In this document: positions 55,816 to 56,219 of the stretch, piece after piece
How the letters are laid out: each line of letters begins with the position of its first letter
Numbering within the stretch: the stretch's first letter is position 1
Assembly (NCBI GenBank): GCA_964574405.1
Contig: CAZNNN010000002.1
Location: 1-56,219 of the forward strand
Length of the DNA: 56,219 bases
Origin: JBBAAW01 sp964574405
GTDB lineage: Bacteria > Patescibacteriota > WWE3 > UBA101185 > UBA10185
Reading direction: 5' to 3'
Program-made: the position numbers and the translations under genes
The notes under the pieces: model-generated
What the model was told of the DNA's origin: nothing
The model's database searches: none
What the model saw: the letters and a program-made list of their open reading frames with translations, nothing else

Positions 55816-56071
55816 TTTGGTAATCCAAATGGTGAAGAGGAGAGCACGCCCGTTAGGGCGGATCATCCTCGGCACCATGAAGTTGATCAGAAAGGTTTAT
55901 CTTTCTGGACAACTTCATGACGAGGAGAAGGTTCGAATGCCGGACTCCGCCAAAGGCGGAGGAGGCGGGGTTGCGTGCTTTCAGCTGTTAAGAACGAAGT
56001 GAGTTACAGATGAAAGACATGTAACCGAATCCTATACAAAAGGTGAGATACAAGCCCATGGATTGCAATTT
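55816..56071 (+). other. Structured 256-nt spacer between tRNA-Tyr and tRNA-Thr
   Basis: No gene. It can form a string of hairpins: CCATTTGG/CCAAATGG (55813-55832), GAGGA..CGCCC-GTTA-GGGCG..TCCTC (55837-55870), ATGAAGTTG..AGAAAG-GTTTAT-CTTTCT..CAACTTCAT (55877-55919), CTCCGCC-AAA-GGCGGAG (55945-55961) and GTTACA/TGTAAC. CTTTCA (55978) can pair with TGAAAG (56011) as a pseudoknot. It includes the 14-nt ATCCTCGGCACCAT that also ends tRNA-Tyr, and other pieces resembling its T arm. In E. coli this slot of the thrU-tyrU-glyT-thrT cluster holds tRNA-Gly. Confidence 0.5.
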
Positions 56072-56146
56072 GCCTGGGTAGTTCAGCGGTAGAACGCCTC
56101 CATGGTAAGGAGGAAGTCGGGAGTTCAATCCTCCCCCCAGGCTCCA
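56072..56146 (+). tRNA. tRNA-Thr (GGT)
   Basis: 75 nt: acceptor GCCTGGG/CCCAGGC, D arm GTTC/GAAC, anticodon stem CCTCC/GGAGG with loop ATGGTAA (GGT), T arm GGGAG-TTCAATC-CTCCC, T73, CCA. Flanked by AATTTGCC and GGCAAATT, which could extend the acceptor stem. Confidence 0.95.
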
Positions 56147-56160
56147 CGGCAAATTTCAGC

Positions 56161-56219
56161 GTCCGCCAGAGGCGGACTAAAGGAGTAGGTCCGCGGTTCG
56201 ATTCCGCGAGTGGGCTCCA
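56161..56219 (+). tRNA. tRNA 3' half at window end
   Basis: From about 56178 to 56219 the sequence is a tRNA 3' portion: GGAGT (anticodon stem 3' strand), AGGTC, T arm CGCGG-TTCGATT-CCGCG, AGTGGGC, T73 and CCA. The 5' half is missing; instead there is a palindrome GTCCGCC-AGA-GGCGGAC (56161-56177) immediately before. Identity cannot be told. Confidence 0.6.

Noticed and set aside
55640..56002. Plus-strand frame of 120 codons across tRNAs
   Set aside because: It runs through two tRNA genes and hairpins and cannot be coding.
55816..56071. Group I intron in a tRNA
   Set aside because: The conserved core segments of group I introns are not found and no exon pair can be matched across it.
1..56219. 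CRISPR array or cas genes
   Set aside because: No regularly spaced repeats of suitable length and no Cas-like proteins seen.
1..56219. UGA recoded as Gly, as in some CPR
   Set aside because: TGA ends normal-length proteins such as the DMT transporter, the phosphotransferase and the thymidylate synthase, so it acts as stop.

Overview
The window looks like part of the chromosome of a Candidate Phyla Radiation (Patescibacteria) bacterium. Several things point this way. Core proteins are unusually short (RF1 313 aa, EF-Ts 151 aa, YbeY 105 aa, YebC 184 aa). ProRS and TrpRS are of archaeal/eukaryotic type. The rpsF-ssb-rpsR operon is not followed by rplI (L9). Many start codons lie 6-10 nt after a -10 box, so their mRNAs would be leaderless. 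TGA is an ordinary stop here. The phylum cannot be fixed from this window; a Microgenomates/WWE3-like lineage is a guess.

Layout. 1-5.7 kb: 3'-truncated guaB, a Xer recombinase, a 776-bp gene-free stretch with a dif-like 28-mer, a membrane protein, ruvC-yebC and a TPR protein. 5.7-6.6 kb: a non-coding patch with a palindromic repeat, an operator-like palindrome, an atypical 8/4-type tRNA and two promoter-terminator units that could be small RNAs. 6.6-13.5 kb: a minus-strand run of efp, membrane protein, dksA-like, receiver domain, pseudouridine synthase, LytR_C protein and a VirD4/TraG-like ATPase. 13.5-25.4 kb: unknown proteins, tRNA-Leu, dnaB, MBL hydrolase, DMT transporter, rpmE, prfA, a PIN toxin pair, a C-terminal processing protease, rpsR-ssb-rpsF, ychF and a NYN nuclease. 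25.4-28.1 kb: a compact tryptophan operon (trpR, tRNA-Trp, unknown 334-aa protein, trpS) behind a consensus promoter carrying a near-canonical Trp operator. 28-44 kb: Fic, SleB-like hydrolase, nucleotidyltransferase, cysS, dnaX-recR, pth-ybeY-rpsU, HIT, proS, rseP-frr and rpsB-tsf, interspersed with toxin-antitoxin pairs. 44-51.6 kb: a kinase-fold phosphotransferase; an overlapping operon of tandem cytidylyltransferase, HIT-dCMP deaminase and MtrA-thymidylate synthase; topA and dprA. 51.6-56.2 kb: three small membrane proteins, a decayed AarF/UbiB-like pseudogene, def-fmt, a fourth AbrB-PIN pair, rpmB and a tRNA cluster with Thr, Tyr and Thr genes plus odd tRNA-like pieces, ending inside a tRNA.

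Three systems stand out. First, a self-contained Trp-sensing operon in which TrpR, tRNA-Trp and an archaeal-type TrpRS are co-transcribed, and the tRNA has matching archaeal-type identity bases (G1-C72, A73). Second, a 17-bp palindrome, TTCTAGT-N3-ACTAGAA, sits exactly 9 bp upstream of the -35 boxes of dprA, the divergent small-membrane-protein gene, the atypical tRNA and a weaker candidate promoter before rpsF-ssb; it may be the operator of a DNA-processing/competence-like regulon. Third, a family of palindromic repeats sits at gene ends and, in ychF and pth, inside coding sequence in frame.
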